Positions 34,493 to 44,135 of a DNA stretch of 63,574 nt are shown here, one piece after another. The notes under the pieces were generated by a model. The model ran no database searches. It worked only from the letters and a program-made list of their open reading frames with translations, and was not told the DNA's origin. Numbering within the stretch: the first letter of the stretch is position 1; each line of letters opens with the position of its first letter. A program made the position numbers and the translations under genes. The DNA is taken from the NCBI GenBank assembly GCA_002350105.1, contig DEDT01000037.1, positions 3,724-67,297 on the forward strand, given 5' to 3'. The DNA comes from Selenomonadaceae bacterium UBA2897. GTDB taxonomy: Bacteria > Bacillota > Negativicutes > Selenomonadales > Selenomonadaceae.

Positions 34493-34956
34493 TTATCCTG
34501 CCCCCTGTGGATGCTCTGCGCGATATCGATGAAGAGCTGTCCCTCCAGATGGTCGCACTCATGCTGAATGCAACGGGCCAGCAGGCCCTTAGCCGTAAGG
34601 TGCTGCAGCTTGCCGCGGCGGTTGAGGAATTCTACCTTGACCTTGGCCGCGCGCTCCACCTCGCCGAAAATATCCGGCACAGATAGACAGCCCTCGGTAT
34701 CCACCGCCTTGCCCTCACGATAGGTAATCTTCGGATTGATGAGCTCGATGAGGCCAACCTCATCCTGACAATCGATGACCACCGCGCGGATCAGCTTGCC
34801 CACCTGTGGCGCAGCGAGGCCGACGCCATCGTTCTTATACATGGTGTCCGCCATATCGTCCAGCAACTTTTTCAGCTGCTTGTCAATCTTCTGCACGGGC
34901 TGGCTGACCTCTTTGAGGACCGGGTCGCCCGCCCTGCGGATATCCAGTAATGACAT
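34489..34956 (-). CDS. def: Peptide deformylase
   Basis: It removes the formyl group from new proteins. All three motifs are present: GVGLAAPQVG, EGCLSVP (metal Cys) and QHECDHLEGQLF (HExxH). The 155-residue length is that of a type I/III bacterial enzyme. GGAG precedes the ATG and pepT ends 10 bases upstream. Confidence 0.97.
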
Positions 34957-34965
34957 AACTTCTCC

Positions 34966-36219
34966 TTACTTCTTCAGTTGACCAGCATCCACCATGATCT
35001 GCAACGTCGTGTCTGCGGCGGCCTGCAGGGATGGCAAAGGCAGATACTCGAAACGGCCGTGGAAGTTCGCGCCGCCCGTAAACAGGTTCGGGCAGGGCAG
35101 GCCGCGGAACGAGAGCTGCGCACCATCCGTGCCACCGCGAATCGGCTGAATATCCGGCTCGATGCCCTGCGTGCGCATGGCCTGCTTGGCGAGCTCGACG
35201 ACGTACATATTGCCGTCCTCGATTTTCTCCAGCATATTATAGTAGACATCATGCGGCGCAATCTCCACCGTACCTTCGCCATAGCGCTCGTTGAAGAAAG
35301 CGGCCATCTTGTCCAGCAACGCCTTGCGGGCCTCGAACTTCGCCTTATCGTGATCGCGCACGAGCATATGCATGACGGCTTCCTCGCAGCCACCTTCCAG
35401 CTTGTAGACGTGGAAGAAGCCCTCGTATCCCTCCGTATACTCCGGTTTCTCGCCGGCCGGCAGCATCTGCTGCCACTCGCTCGCGAGCGTCAGGGCATTG
35501 ACCATCTTGCCCTTCGCGTCACCCGTATGCACGCTGACGCCATGGAAAGTGATGACCGGATTCGCGGCGTTGAAGTTCTCGTACTCCAGCCCGCCGATCT
35601 CGCCGCCATCCACCGTATAGGCGAAGTCCGCACCGAATTTCTCCACGTCGAACTTCGCGGCACTGCGGCCCGTCTCCTCATCCGGCGTAAAGCCGATGCG
35701 AATCTTGCCGTGCTTGATCTCCGGATGCTTCAGCAGATACTCCACGGCACTGATGATGCTCGTGACGCCGGCTTTGTCGTCCGCCCCCAGCAGCGTCGTA
35801 CCATCGGTCATCATGATGTCCTGACCGGCATAGCGCTTGATTTCCGGGAACGTCTTCGTCGAGAAGACGATGCCCTGTTCCTGGTTCAGCACGATATCCT
35901 TGCCGTCGTAGTTTTGGATAATCTGCGGCTTGATCCCGGCGCCGGCTGCATCCGGCGAAGTGTCGAGATGTGCGATAAAGCCCACGACCGGTGCCTCCTC
36001 GCAGCCATTTGCGGGCAGCGTCGCCATGATATAGGCATGCTCATCAAGCGTTACCTCCTGCATGCCCATTTCACGCAGTTCTCCGGCGATGTGCTTCGCC
36101 AGCACCATCTGCTCCGGTGTCGACGGCCAGACCTGGTCGTTCTCCTCATCCGATTGCGTATTATAGCTGATGTAATCCTTGAAGCGCTTAACCAGCACGT
36201 CCATATCGATTTTCAACAA
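34966..36219 (-). CDS. pepT: Tripeptidase T (peptidase T)
   Basis: This is a zinc aminotripeptidase of the M20 family in the cytoplasm. The protein has about 417 residues. Motifs are FIAHLDTSPDAAG (metal His and Asp), LLGADDKAGVTS, FTPDEETGRSAAKFD (Glu-Glu) and RGGTDGAQLSFRGLPCPN. AGAGGTG lies before a TTG at 36219, which is preferred as the start; the ATG at 36204 lacks a ribosome site and is the alternative. It is the first gene of the run leading into def-fmt. Confidence 0.93.
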   Translation of the reverse strand: MLKIDMDVLVKRFKDYISYNTQSDEENDQVWPSTPEQMVLAKHIAGELREMGMQEVTLDEHAYIMATLPANGCEEAPVVGFIAHLDTSPDAAGAGIKPQIIQNYDGKDIVLNQEQGIVFSTKTFPEIKRYAGQDIMMTDGTTLLGADDKAGVTSIISAVEYLLKHPEIKHGKIRIGFTPDEETGRSAAKFDVEKFGADFAYTVDGGEIGGLEYENFNAANPVITFHGVSVHTGDAKGKMVNALTLASEWQQMLPAGEKPEYTEGYEGFFHVYKLEGGCEEAVMHMLVRDHDKAKFEARKALLDKMAAFFNERYGEGTVEIAPHDVYYNMLEKIEDGNMYVVELAKQAMRTQGIEPDIQPIRGGTDGAQLSFRGLPCPNLFTGGANFHGRFEYLPLPSLQAAADTTLQIMVDAGQLKK

Positions 36220-36331
36220 AACTAACACCTCTGATTTCTATTCATACAGTTCTACATTATACTCCCTACAGTTTTTTTCGTCTACCCCTGTATGTACGGG
36301 GCTCTTCCAGCCTTGCCAGCTTCCGGGTGAT

Positions 36332-36369
36332 AAAAACCGCCGCAGGACCAATGACGGACTGCGACGGTT
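36332..36369 (-). terminator. Rho-independent terminator after the DUF362 gene
   Basis: On the minus strand AACCGTCGCAG pairs with CTGCGGCGGTT (one imperfect position) and is followed by T's. It starts 36 bases past the stop at 36405. Confidence 0.75.
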
Positions 36370-36404
36370 CTCTGTTTGCGTTTGATATTTTTTCAACGCC
36401 AGCG

Positions 36405-37529
36405 TTATTTCAACCTGACGAGCTCGTACTCCCGCGAACCCATGCCGAGCTTTTCCGCATGCGCCAGCGTTTCCTGCCAGTTGATATTCGGGTTGGAGTC
36501 GAGGAAGTTGTCGTGATGATGGTGCCAGTCCGGCTTTTGGAGGTTGTCGGCAAGCTGGCTGTTCGGCAAGGGTGCTGCCTTGAGGCAGGCATCAGCCGCG
36601 GCCTGATCGACGGCGACGGGGTCAAAGGAGGCAAACATACCAATATCCGGCAGGATCGCCGCATCATTCTCACCGTGACAATCGCAGTTTGGCGAGATAT
36701 CCCGCGCGATATTGATGTGGAAACATGGCCGGCCATCGACAACGGCCCATGCGTACTCAGCCATCTTGCGGTCGAGCAAATCGTTGGCGTCCCAGGTCTC
36801 GTTGCTGATGGCGTCAAAGCCGCAGGCACCGATGCAGCGGCCGCAGCCCTTGCAAAGGTCCTCGTGGATGTGTGCCTTGTTGTTTTCATAGGTGATGGCA
36901 TTCGAGCCACATTCCTTCGCGCATTTGCGGCAACCGCGGCAAAGTTCTTCATTCACCACGCACTTGCCGGACGAATGCTGCTCCATTTTGCCGGCACGGC
37001 TGCCACAGCCCATACCGATGTTCTTGATGGCACCGCCAAAGCCCGTCGCTTCATGGCCCTTGAAATGTGCCAGGCTGATAAGGACATCGGCATCCATGAT
37101 GGCCCGGCCGATTTTCGCCATCCCGACATACTCTCCGCCGCGCACGGGTACCTCTACGTCATCCGTACCCTTGAGGCCATCGGCAATAATCACCTGACAG
37201 CCCGTCGATATGGGATTGAAGCCGTTGAGATTCGCGCAATCCAAATGCTCCAGCGCGTGCTTGCGGCTACCCGGATACAACGTGTTGCAATCCGTGAGAA
37301 AGGGACGGCCTCCCTGCTCCTTGCAGATATCGGCGACACACTTCGCATACTGCGGACGCAGATACGCGAGGTTGCCTAGCTCGCCGAAATGCATCTTAAT
37401 CGCCACGAACTTATTTTCCATATCGATGTTCCTGATGCCTGCCGCAAGGCAGAGACGGCGCAATTTATCGATGATGCTCGTGCCAACCGGGCAGCGGAAA
37501 TCCGTAAACCAGACTTTTGCTTTACTCAT
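36405..37529 (-). CDS. DUF362 domain protein with two 4Fe-4S ferredoxin motifs
   Basis: The start at 37529 (MSKAKVWFTDFRCPVG) has AGGAGG six bases before it; a longer upstream frame has none. The 374-residue protein has an N-terminal DUF362 region (HFGELGNLAYLRP, SLAHFKGHEATGFGGAIKNIGMG), and in the middle two clusters: CRGCRKCAKECGSNAI and CKGCGRCIGACGFDAI. It is a cytoplasmic iron-sulfur protein of unknown partner. It is a single gene with its own terminator. Confidence 0.88.
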   Translation of the reverse strand: MSKAKVWFTDFRCPVGTSIIDKLRRLCLAAGIRNIDMENKFVAIKMHFGELGNLAYLRPQYAKCVADICKEQGGRPFLTDCNTLYPGSRKHALEHLDCANLNGFNPISTGCQVIIADGLKGTDDVEVPVRGGEYVGMAKIGRAIMDADVLISLAHFKGHEATGFGGAIKNIGMGCGSRAGKMEQHSSGKCVVNEELCRGCRKCAKECGSNAITYENNKAHIHEDLCKGCGRCIGACGFDAISNETWDANDLLDRKMAEYAWAVVDGRPCFHINIARDISPNCDCHGENDAAILPDIGMFASFDPVAVDQAAADACLKAAPLPNSQLADNLQKPDWHHHHDNFLDSNPNINWQETLAHAEKLGMGSREYELVRLK

Positions 37530-37647
37530 GATATTTCCTCCTGAAATAAATGACCTGTAATGGCCCCACGAGCCAGAAAATATATTCATTGATAGCACAA
37601 TTTTAACATGCTGCACGGGGGCAAAGCAAGCCAAGGGCCAGCATCTT

Positions 37648-37800
37648 TCAGGACTTTGGCACTTCCACGCAGAACAGTTTCAAATCCGCGACTGCGCCAC
37701 GCGGCTGGCAAAGGGTGCCCTCAGGAAGAATGGCGCAGAGCTGGTCGGTCTTTTCCTCATCGCAGATGACGAGCTACGCTTCACCCGGCAAACTCGCCAG
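37648..37800 (-). pseudogene. Short unrecognised coding remnant downstream of the MATE gene
   Basis: One minus-strand frame reads protein-like (ending LCQPRGAVADLKLFCVEVPKS, then TGA) for about 37 codons. It is interrupted upstream by TAG after IALLASLPGEA. It has no start codon or ribosome site of its own. I do not recognise the parent protein. Confidence 0.3.
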
Positions 37801-37814
37801 CAGAGCAATACGGA

Positions 37815-39134
37815 TTAAAGGGCCATCCGCAGGGCTATAATAGAAAGCAACGCAGACAATGTGCCGGCGCAGAGTGGCATGTACCAGACGCCCGTCAGTC
37901 CCAGCGCTGGCACGAGAATAGCCAGTGCTGCCAGCGGCGCAATGAGCGTGCCGAGCAGCGATAAGCCGAGGGAAACAGCGGGACGCTCGAGTGCCGTGAA
38001 ATAACCGGAAACACAGATATCCACCCATTTCACGAGGTAGGAAAGGGCAAAAATAGCGAGCGCCTCCTCCGACATGGTCATAAGCGCCGTGTCGCCCGGC
38101 TCGACAAAGAACGTCAGCGCCCACGGCCCCGCCGTCTGTAACAGTACCAACGCAGCGATAGAGAGTGCCCCTGCCGCCAGCATGATGGCCTTTTGCAAGC
38201 GGCGCGTACGCGTCCTTAATCCTGCCCCGTGACAGTAGGAGAGTGCCGGCTGCAATGACGACGTGAGACCGAATACCAGCATGCTCACGACGCTGTCGAG
38301 ATACATGACCACGGAGAATGCCGCGACGGCCAGCGTGCCGCCCAGCTGCAGCAGCACCGTGTTCACGATGAGGTCCATAAAGGACGAGGCCGTGTTGTCA
38401 AAAAACTCCGAGGAACCATTGAAGGCGAGCCGCCAGAACTGCCGCAGGGGTATCGTACCGCGCACGAGGCGCAGCTCCGTCCGCCGCAGCAGAAAGGGCA
38501 GGAAAGCCGCGATGGCACCAGCCCCGATGCTGCAGGCCGTCGCACCCGCTGCACCGGCGATGCCCCAGCCCAGCACGACGATGGCCAGATAGTCGAGTGC
38601 GATGTTCAGCACCGCCACGCCGACGCCCAGCGCCATGCTGTAGTTCTGCCAGCCGCAGATGCGCAGGTAGTTGTCCGTGGCAAAAAAGGTCAGGCACAGC
38701 GGCGCACTTGCCGCGAGAATATAGAGATATGTCGTCGCCTGCTCCACGACCGCGGGCTCCGCGCCCATGAGGGTGAGCAGCGGTTTCGTGCCGATAAAGG
38801 CCAGCAAAGCCACCAGTGCCGAGACGGCGGCAATCGCCACGAGGGAAAAGGAAAAGATACGCGAAGCCTCCCGCCGTTTCCCCTCGCCCAGCCGCGTCGC
38901 AACCTGCACGGCCGAGCCCGCCGCCAGCATATCGATAACCGCCGTAAATAGCATAAAGAGCGGGAACACGAGATTGATGGCCGCCAGCGCCGTCTCGCCG
39001 AGGAAATAGCCGACGAATACGCCGTCAATCACCGAATACAGCGCCATCGCCCCCATGCTGATGGTGGCGGGCAGCGCACAGCGCACCACGAGCTCTTTGA
39101 TGGGCAAGCGGGCAAAATCACGACTATCCTGCAT
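37815..39134 (-). CDS. MATE family efflux transporter
   Basis: The 439-residue protein has twelve predicted membrane helices. It starts with a MATE-like N-terminus (LPIKELVVRCALPATISMGAMALYSVIDGVFVGY) and repeats related stretches in the second half. It likely exports drugs or other cations in exchange for sodium or protons. GAGGTGTATT precedes the ATG. A TetR-type operator lies between its promoter and start, so it should be induced together with the RND pump behind it in the same direction. Confidence 0.92.
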   Translation of the reverse strand: MQDSRDFARLPIKELVVRCALPATISMGAMALYSVIDGVFVGYFLGETALAAINLVFPLFMLFTAVIDMLAAGSAVQVATRLGEGKRREASRIFSFSLVAIAAVSALVALLAFIGTKPLLTLMGAEPAVVEQATTYLYILAASAPLCLTFFATDNYLRICGWQNYSMALGVGVAVLNIALDYLAIVVLGWGIAGAAGATACSIGAGAIAAFLPFLLRRTELRLVRGTIPLRQFWRLAFNGSSEFFDNTASSFMDLIVNTVLLQLGGTLAVAAFSVVMYLDSVVSMLVFGLTSSLQPALSYCHGAGLRTRTRRLQKAIMLAAGALSIAALVLLQTAGPWALTFFVEPGDTALMTMSEEALAIFALSYLVKWVDICVSGYFTALERPAVSLGLSLLGTLIAPLAALAILVPALGLTGVWYMPLCAGTLSALLSIIALRMAL

Positions 39135-39150
39135 AATACACCTCTTTTAC

Positions 39151-39163
39151 TGACCAATGGTCA
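39151..39163. promoter_or_regulatory. Operator of the TetR regulator, MATE copy
   Basis: TGACCAATGGTCA is a palindrome around a central base, just downstream of the predicted -10. The same core occurs at 43418-43430, and with one base less at 44119-44130. Confidence 0.75.
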
Positions 39164-39168
39164 ATACT

Positions 39169-39197
39169 AGCCTAACAAAAACGTGGCCAACCGTCAA
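39169..39197 (-). promoter_or_regulatory. Promoter of the MATE gene
   Basis: Minus-strand TTGACG (39197-39192) and TAGGCT (39174-39169) are 17 bases apart. The region from -35 to the operator closely matches the tetR promoter at 44136-44164, base for base in most places, which suggests a duplicated control region. Confidence 0.65.
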
Positions 39198-39253
39198 GCA
39201 TAGCCACGTAAAATAACGAAATCCGCAAAACCACTGCGAATCCAGCGTTTCCG

Positions 39254-39285
39254 TCTTGCCATCATCAACCGACGGGCCTATGGCA
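39254..39285. terminator. Inverted repeat after the RND pump gene
   Basis: CTTGCCAT and ATGGCAAG are separated by about 16 bases, starting 3 bases past the pump stop. There is no T-run, so it may only be a 3'-end structure. Confidence 0.35.
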
Positions 39286-39287
39286 AG

Positions 39288-42200
39288 TCATCCTTCTTTT
39301 CGGATATGCCGCCAGTTATAAATCCAGGTATAGGCGATGGGCACGATGACCAGCGTGAGCACGGTCGAGGTTGTGATACCGCCGATGATGGCATAGGCCA
39401 TGGGCGCGCGCAACTCGGCGCCGTTGCCCGTCCCCAGGGCGATGGGCAGCATACCAAAAATCATCGCGAGGCTCGTCATGAGAATCGGCCGCAGACGCAG
39501 CTTTCCAGCCGTTACGAGCGCTTCGGCGCAGTCCTTGCCCACCCGCAACTGCTGCTGTGCCACATCGATGAGCAGGATGGCGTTCTTCGTCACGAGACCG
39601 AGCAGCATGATGATGCCGATGAGCGAGACCATGCTGATCTGGCTGTGCGCGAGGAACAGGCCCCAGATAGCGCCAATGGCCGCGAGCGGCAGCGAAAGCA
39701 TAATGGCAAAGGGCTCACTGTAGCTCTCGAACTGTGCCGCGAGCACGAGGAAAATCAGCAACACCGCCATGACAATGGCCATGCCGAGGCTGTCAAAGGC
39801 CTCATCCATATCGTCGCTCTCGCCCGCTGGCTGGATGGTATAGCCCGGTGGCAAATCGATATCTGCCACCTTCGCCCAAAAGGCTTCTTCAAAATCGCTG
39901 AGCACGGCATGTTCCAGGTTGGCGGAGAGCCGTACCTCCTTTTTGCGGTCGTAGCGGCGCACACTGCCACTCGCCGCGCCCTGCTCGACCTCCGCCACCT
40001 GTCCGAGCGGTACGAGGCGGCCATCCGTGCCCGGCACGTAGACCTGCCATAGCATAGCGGAGGTCGTGCGGTCGTCACCATCGAGGCGCAGGCGCATATC
40101 AACCTGCTCGTCTTTATCGTTGTAGCGACCGACTACCGTGCCGTTCAGCATGGTACCGAGCGTCTCGCCAATGGCCGCCGAGGAAACGCCGAGCTCCCCC
40201 GCGATGTCATCTTTGCGCACGATTTTGAGCTCCGAGGCACCCGTGCGCACGGAGGACGTCACGTCGCGCACGCCAGGCGTCTCCCGCAGGATGCCCTCAA
40301 CCTCATGGCTGATCGCCTCAAGCTGTGCCCCATCCTCGCCCGTAATGGAGATGGCGACGGGCTTGTCATCGCCCGTGAGCACATCGGCCTGGAAGCCTGC
40401 CAGCGCATTGACACGCTGACGGCAGTCGCTGATGACCTCTGCCTGCGTGCGCTCACGCTCCGCTTTCGGCTGCAACTGAATAAAGAAACTCCCCTCCTGC
40501 GCATTGGCCCGCTGATAGACATGCGCGACCTCGGGAACCTCCGCCAGCGCCGCACGCACAGCGGCGAGCTTGTCATCGGCTGCCGTCACGCTCTCGCCGC
40601 GCGGCGCTGCAACCGTCAGGGTGAACTGCCCATTATCCGTCTGAGGGGAAAACTCCTGCCCAATCTGTGTCAACACGAACAGGCTCACGACAAACAAAGC
40701 CAGTGCCCCCGCCATCACCCGCTTGTGTTCATATTGCAGGATATGACGCAAGGTACCCTGGTACCACTGCTCCAGCGCCGCAAAGCGCTTTTGAAAGCAT
40801 TGCCACGACTTTTGCAGGAAACGTGGCAGCGCGGGTTTGCCCACGGGCAGATAAAGCGCCGCCAGCATCGGCGTCAGGGTAAAGGAAACGAAGAGGGAGA
40901 GCAGCACGGCAAAGGCCACCGTGAGGCCGAACTCCTTGAAATACTGCCCCACCATGCCCGTCATCAGGCCGACGGGCAAAAAGACCGCCGCCACGGAAAA
41001 GGTCGTGGCCATAACCGGCAGCACGATTTCCTGTGTGCCATCGAGCGCCGCCGTGCGCGCGTCCTTCCCCATATTCCGGTGGCGGATGATGTTCTCGACC
41101 ACCACAATCGCGTCATCGATGAGCAATCCCACCGAAAGCGACAGTCCCAGCAGGCTCATCGTATTGATGCTGAAATGGCCGAGATGCATAAAGCTGAACG
41201 CCGCCGCAATGGAGGTAGGAATGGCCAGCGCACTGATGACCGTGCTGTGCCAGTCACCAAGGAACCAGAACACAATCAGCACCGCAAAAAAGCCGCCGAT
41301 AATGAGGTCAAACCAAACGTCATCCATCGACTGCGTGATACGCGCCGCATCATCGCGCACGAGATGCACGGAAACGCCCGCGGGCAATTCCTTTTCCAGG
41401 CGTGCGAGCGTCTTTTTGACGTCCGAGGCCACGCGCACGGCGTTGCCGCCCGACTGCTTGCCGATCTCCACGCCGATGGCCGCCTCGCCATCGTAACGGC
41501 AGAGCGTCGTGACGTCTTTCACCGTATCCTGTGCCCTGCCCAGCTGCTCGAACCGGATGGGCTGTTTGTCCCGCGTGCCGAGCACCACGCTGTACACATC
41601 GTTGAGACTGCGGAAGTCTCCCGCCGTGCGCACGGTCGTCTGCTGGCCCGCGTTATCGAGCGTACCGGCAGGAATGTCGTGGTTGACGGCCCGGAGACTC
41701 TGCGTGATGTCGCTGATGGACAAGCCAAACTCGTTGAGTTTTTCCTGCGACAAGAACAGCTCGACCTCGCGCGTTGTCTGACCGCTGACCTGGATTTGGC
41801 CGATACCCGCTACCTTCTGCAGCTGCGGTTTCAGCGTATCATTCACGAACTGACTGAGTTCGCACAGGTCGCCGTCCTGGGTCGTGAGCGCGATGGCCGC
41901 AACCGGTGCCGCATTCATATCAAAGCGCGAGATGACGGGCTCTTTCACCCCATCGGGCAAATCGCCGCGCACCGCGCTGACCTTGTCGCGCACATCCTGT
42001 GCCGCCTTGGAAGGGTCAATGCCGATTTTGAACTCGATGCCGATATCGGCACTTCCCTCCGTTGAGGTGGAAGTAATATGGCGCACGCCCTTTGCCTCGG
42101 AGACAGCCTCCTCGATCTTGCGCACGACCTGCTCATCGATTTGCTCCGGCTGCGCACCCTCATAGGTAACACTGACCGAGACATAGGGATAGCTCGCGTC

Positions 42201-42314
42201 CGGCATCTCGTTCACGTCCATTTTCTGATAGCTCACGAGACCGAGGAGCACGAGCAGGACCAGCACCATCGTCATAAAGACGGGACGGCTGATACTGATT
42301 TTGGGCAAGCTCAT
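39288..42314 (-). CDS. RND efflux pump inner-membrane subunit (AcrB/HAE1 family)
   Basis: The 1008-residue transporter has twelve membrane helices and two large periplasmic loops. It drives drug or lipid export by proton entry. The proton-relay acids sit in GLLIDDAIVVVENIIRH (helix 4), and a Lys is in LVTKNAILLIDVAQ (helix 10). It overlaps the membrane-fusion gene by 4 bases (ATGA). No outer-membrane channel (TolC type) gene is nearby, so one must be encoded elsewhere. The presence of an RND pump supports an outer membrane in this organism. Confidence 0.96.
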   Translation of the reverse strand: MSLPKISISRPVFMTMVLVLLVLLGLVSYQKMDVNEMPDASYPYVSVSVTYEGAQPEQIDEQVVRKIEEAVSEAKGVRHITSTSTEGSADIGIEFKIGIDPSKAAQDVRDKVSAVRGDLPDGVKEPVISRFDMNAAPVAAIALTTQDGDLCELSQFVNDTLKPQLQKVAGIGQIQVSGQTTREVELFLSQEKLNEFGLSISDITQSLRAVNHDIPAGTLDNAGQQTTVRTAGDFRSLNDVYSVVLGTRDKQPIRFEQLGRAQDTVKDVTTLCRYDGEAAIGVEIGKQSGGNAVRVASDVKKTLARLEKELPAGVSVHLVRDDAARITQSMDDVWFDLIIGGFFAVLIVFWFLGDWHSTVISALAIPTSIAAAFSFMHLGHFSINTMSLLGLSLSVGLLIDDAIVVVENIIRHRNMGKDARTAALDGTQEIVLPVMATTFSVAAVFLPVGLMTGMVGQYFKEFGLTVAFAVLLSLFVSFTLTPMLAALYLPVGKPALPRFLQKSWQCFQKRFAALEQWYQGTLRHILQYEHKRVMAGALALFVVSLFVLTQIGQEFSPQTDNGQFTLTVAAPRGESVTAADDKLAAVRAALAEVPEVAHVYQRANAQEGSFFIQLQPKAERERTQAEVISDCRQRVNALAGFQADVLTGDDKPVAISITGEDGAQLEAISHEVEGILRETPGVRDVTSSVRTGASELKIVRKDDIAGELGVSSAAIGETLGTMLNGTVVGRYNDKDEQVDMRLRLDGDDRTTSAMLWQVYVPGTDGRLVPLGQVAEVEQGAASGSVRRYDRKKEVRLSANLEHAVLSDFEEAFWAKVADIDLPPGYTIQPAGESDDMDEAFDSLGMAIVMAVLLIFLVLAAQFESYSEPFAIMLSLPLAAIGAIWGLFLAHSQISMVSLIGIIMLLGLVTKNAILLIDVAQQQLRVGKDCAEALVTAGKLRLRPILMTSLAMIFGMLPIALGTGNGAELRAPMAYAIIGGITTSTVLTLVIVPIAYTWIYNWRHIRKEG

Positions 42315-43402
42315 ACGTCCCCCTCCTGCACAGCGACGGCCCGGCCATCCTGCAAACGGTCAATCTGGTCGAGAATGACCTGTGCCCCGTCCTCAAGGCC
42401 CGATACGACCTGCACGTTATCACCGACATCATCACCGAGCTCGACGCGCACGCGTTTCGCCTTGCCGTCTGCAACGATATACAGATAGGACAGGCCCTTT
42501 TTCGTCTGCACACAGTTTTTCGGCACAAGCAGTATCGTTTCCGGCTGATCCTTGACCGATACATGCACGAACATACCTGGTTTCAGGGCAAAATCCGCAT
42601 TCGGCACGCGCGCCTTCACGAGGAACATGCGGCTCTCCTTGTTCGCTGCGGGATTCACGATCTCCACCGTACCCGTGAAAACGCGGTCAGGGTAAGCATC
42701 GACACGCACCTCAACCTGCAGGCCCGGCACGATATAGGAAACATACTGCTGCTCAATCTGACAGGTGACATAGACCTCGTCCATCTGCTCGACGGTCATG
42801 GCCGTGTTCCCCGCCGCAAGCATCTGCCCGCCCGTGACCTGGCGATTCGCCACCAGGCCATCCACCGGACTCACCACACAGGCATCCGCTACCTGTTTCT
42901 GCGCATCGGCGAGGTTCGCCTGCGCCGTCTCGAGGTCGCTTGCGGCCACCAGCATCTGCGTGCGCGCCGTATCGAGCTGCTGCACCGCCACCGCGCCCAC
43001 GTTGTAAAGCCCTGACTGCCGCTCATAATTTGCACGCTCATTGTCGTATTTCGCCTGTGCCTGCCGCACGGTGGACGCAGCCGAACGCACGGCATTATTG
43101 GCCGCCACGGCATCCATGCGCAGCAGCGGCGTCCCCTGGGTCACGTAGTCGCCATCCTCCACGAGGACCTCTACCACGCGTCCCGAAGCCGTACTGCTGA
43201 TAACCGCCGACTGCGTGCCCTCAATGCTGCCCGTGAACGTCACAGGCAGCTGCACCTCCTGCGCCGCCACCTGCTGCACGGTCACGGCGAGCGGCGTGTC
43301 ATCGACCGTCGCCTCCTCCGTGGCGAAAAAAACGCGCCAGACGATTGCGCCCACTAATAGCACGGCAAACGCTGCTGCAATGTACTTTTGCTTTTTCATA
43401 CG
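42311..43402 (-). CDS. RND efflux membrane-fusion (periplasmic adaptor) protein
   Basis: The start at 43402 (MKKQKYIAAAFAVLL) has GAGG seven bases upstream and gives an N-terminal signal/anchor helix. The 363-residue protein has a biotinyl-lipoyl domain (GRVVEVLVEDGDYVTQGTPLLRMD), a coiled-coil hairpin rich in Ala and Gln, the returning lipoyl half (VVSPVDGLVANRQVTGGQML), and beta-barrel and C-terminal domains. It links the pump to an outer-membrane channel. It is preceded by an operator and a terminator that separates it from tetR. Confidence 0.94.
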   Translation of the reverse strand, partial: RMKKQKYIAAAFAVLLVGAIVWRVFFATEEATVDDTPLAVTVQQVAAQEVQLPVTFTGSIEGTQSAVISSTASGRVVEVLVEDGDYVTQGTPLLRMDAVAANNAVRSAASTVRQAQAKYDNERANYERQSGLYNVGAVAVQQLDTARTQMLVAASDLETAQANLADAQKQVADACVVSPVDGLVANRQVTGGQMLAAGNTAMTVEQMDEVYVTCQIEQQYVSYIVPGLQVEVRVDAYPDRVFTGTVEIVNPAANKESRMFLVKARVPNADFALKPGMFVHVSVKDQPETILLVPKNCVQTKKGLSYLYIVADGKAKRVRVELGDDVGDNVQVVSGLEDGAQVILDQIDRLQDGRAVAVQEGDV

Positions 43403-43415
43403 TATCGCCTCATAG

Positions 43416-43432
43416 ACTGACCATTGGTCAGT
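43416..43432. promoter_or_regulatory. Operator of the TetR regulator, efflux operon copy
   Basis: ACTGACCATTGGTCAGT is a perfect 17-bp palindrome around a central T, 14 bases upstream of the adaptor start. It is the best of the three operator copies. Confidence 0.8.
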
Positions 43433-43440
43433 AAGTATGC

Positions 43441-43464
43441 AAAAAAAGATGCCCTGACGAGGGC
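43441..43464 (-). terminator. Terminator between tetR and the efflux operon
   Basis: On the minus strand GCCCT/AGGGC closes a 4-base loop and is followed by seven T's, 13 bases past the tetR stop. It lets tetR be transcribed apart from the pump genes. Confidence 0.7.
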
Positions 43465-43476
43465 AACCGGTCTCTG

Positions 43477-44103
43477 TCATCCAGCCTCCAATGCACTGTC
43501 CTGCAATGTTCCCTGTGGCAAGCCAAGCATCTGCTCCATAAGGCCATGTCCAAGTGCGAGATAACGCTGCATCTGCTCATCATCATGAAGCGCGTCCATT
43601 TCCTCCGTAGGATAGATCGCATCGTATAAACACCAGAAGAAATGAACCACGCTGGCCATATCGCCCGCGAGCCGCATACTGCCCTCCTGCACGCCCTGCT
43701 GCAAAATGCCTGTGAGCAATGGATCCATCGTCTCCTCGCGCATCGCCTGCCAGATTGTCTCCATGAGCCGGTACTGGTGCTCCGCGATCAGCTGATCAAA
43801 CAACTGGTCCAGCGGATCATCACCCTCAAAAATACGCATAAACGTGCGCAGATGCGCCACGGCGTCCTCGCCCTGCTCCATCCTGCGGTACCGCGCGGCA
43901 AACTCCCGCGCCCAATGCCGCCCGATATCCTCCAGCAGGGCATCTTTCGTTGCAAAATAATAAAAGAACGTGCTCTTCGCAATGCCCGCTGCCCGCGCGA
44001 TATCCGCCACGGTGGTCACGGCATAGCCTCTTTCGATAAACAGCTGCTCCGCCACCGCAAAAATCTCCCGTTTGCGCTCCTCCGGCGCTTTTCTCGTCCG
44101 CAT
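43477..44103 (-). CDS. TetR family transcriptional repressor of the efflux genes
   Basis: The 208-residue protein has an N-terminal helix-turn-helix (VADIARAAGIAKSTFFYYFATKDALL) typical of TetR proteins, and a helical ligand-binding C-terminal part. AAGGAGGAGCGG precedes the ATG. Its own promoter carries the operator, so autoregulation is likely. The same site in front of the adaptor and MATE genes suggests a small three-site regulon. The inducer cannot be told. Confidence 0.93.
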   Translation of the reverse strand: MRTRKAPEERKREIFAVAEQLFIERGYAVTTVADIARAAGIAKSTFFYYFATKDALLEDIGRHWAREFAARYRRMEQGEDAVAHLRTFMRIFEGDDPLDQLFDQLIAEHQYRLMETIWQAMREETMDPLLTGILQQGVQEGSMRLAGDMASVVHFFWCLYDAIYPTEEMDALHDDEQMQRYLALGHGLMEQMLGLPQGTLQDSALEAG

Positions 44104-44118
44104 TCCGCTCCTCCTTAC

Positions 44119-44130
44119 TGACCTTGGTCA
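44119..44130. promoter_or_regulatory. Operator of the TetR regulator, autoregulatory copy
   Basis: TGACCTTGGTCA is a 12-bp perfect palindrome. It is one base shorter at the centre than the two other copies, which could change affinity. It lies between the tetR promoter and ribosome site. Confidence 0.7.
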
Positions 44131-44135
44131 ATAAG

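Noticed and set aside
40305..42065. 586-codon plus-strand ORF opposite the RND pump gene
   Set aside because: Antisense reading with composition typical of GC-rich shadows and no domain.
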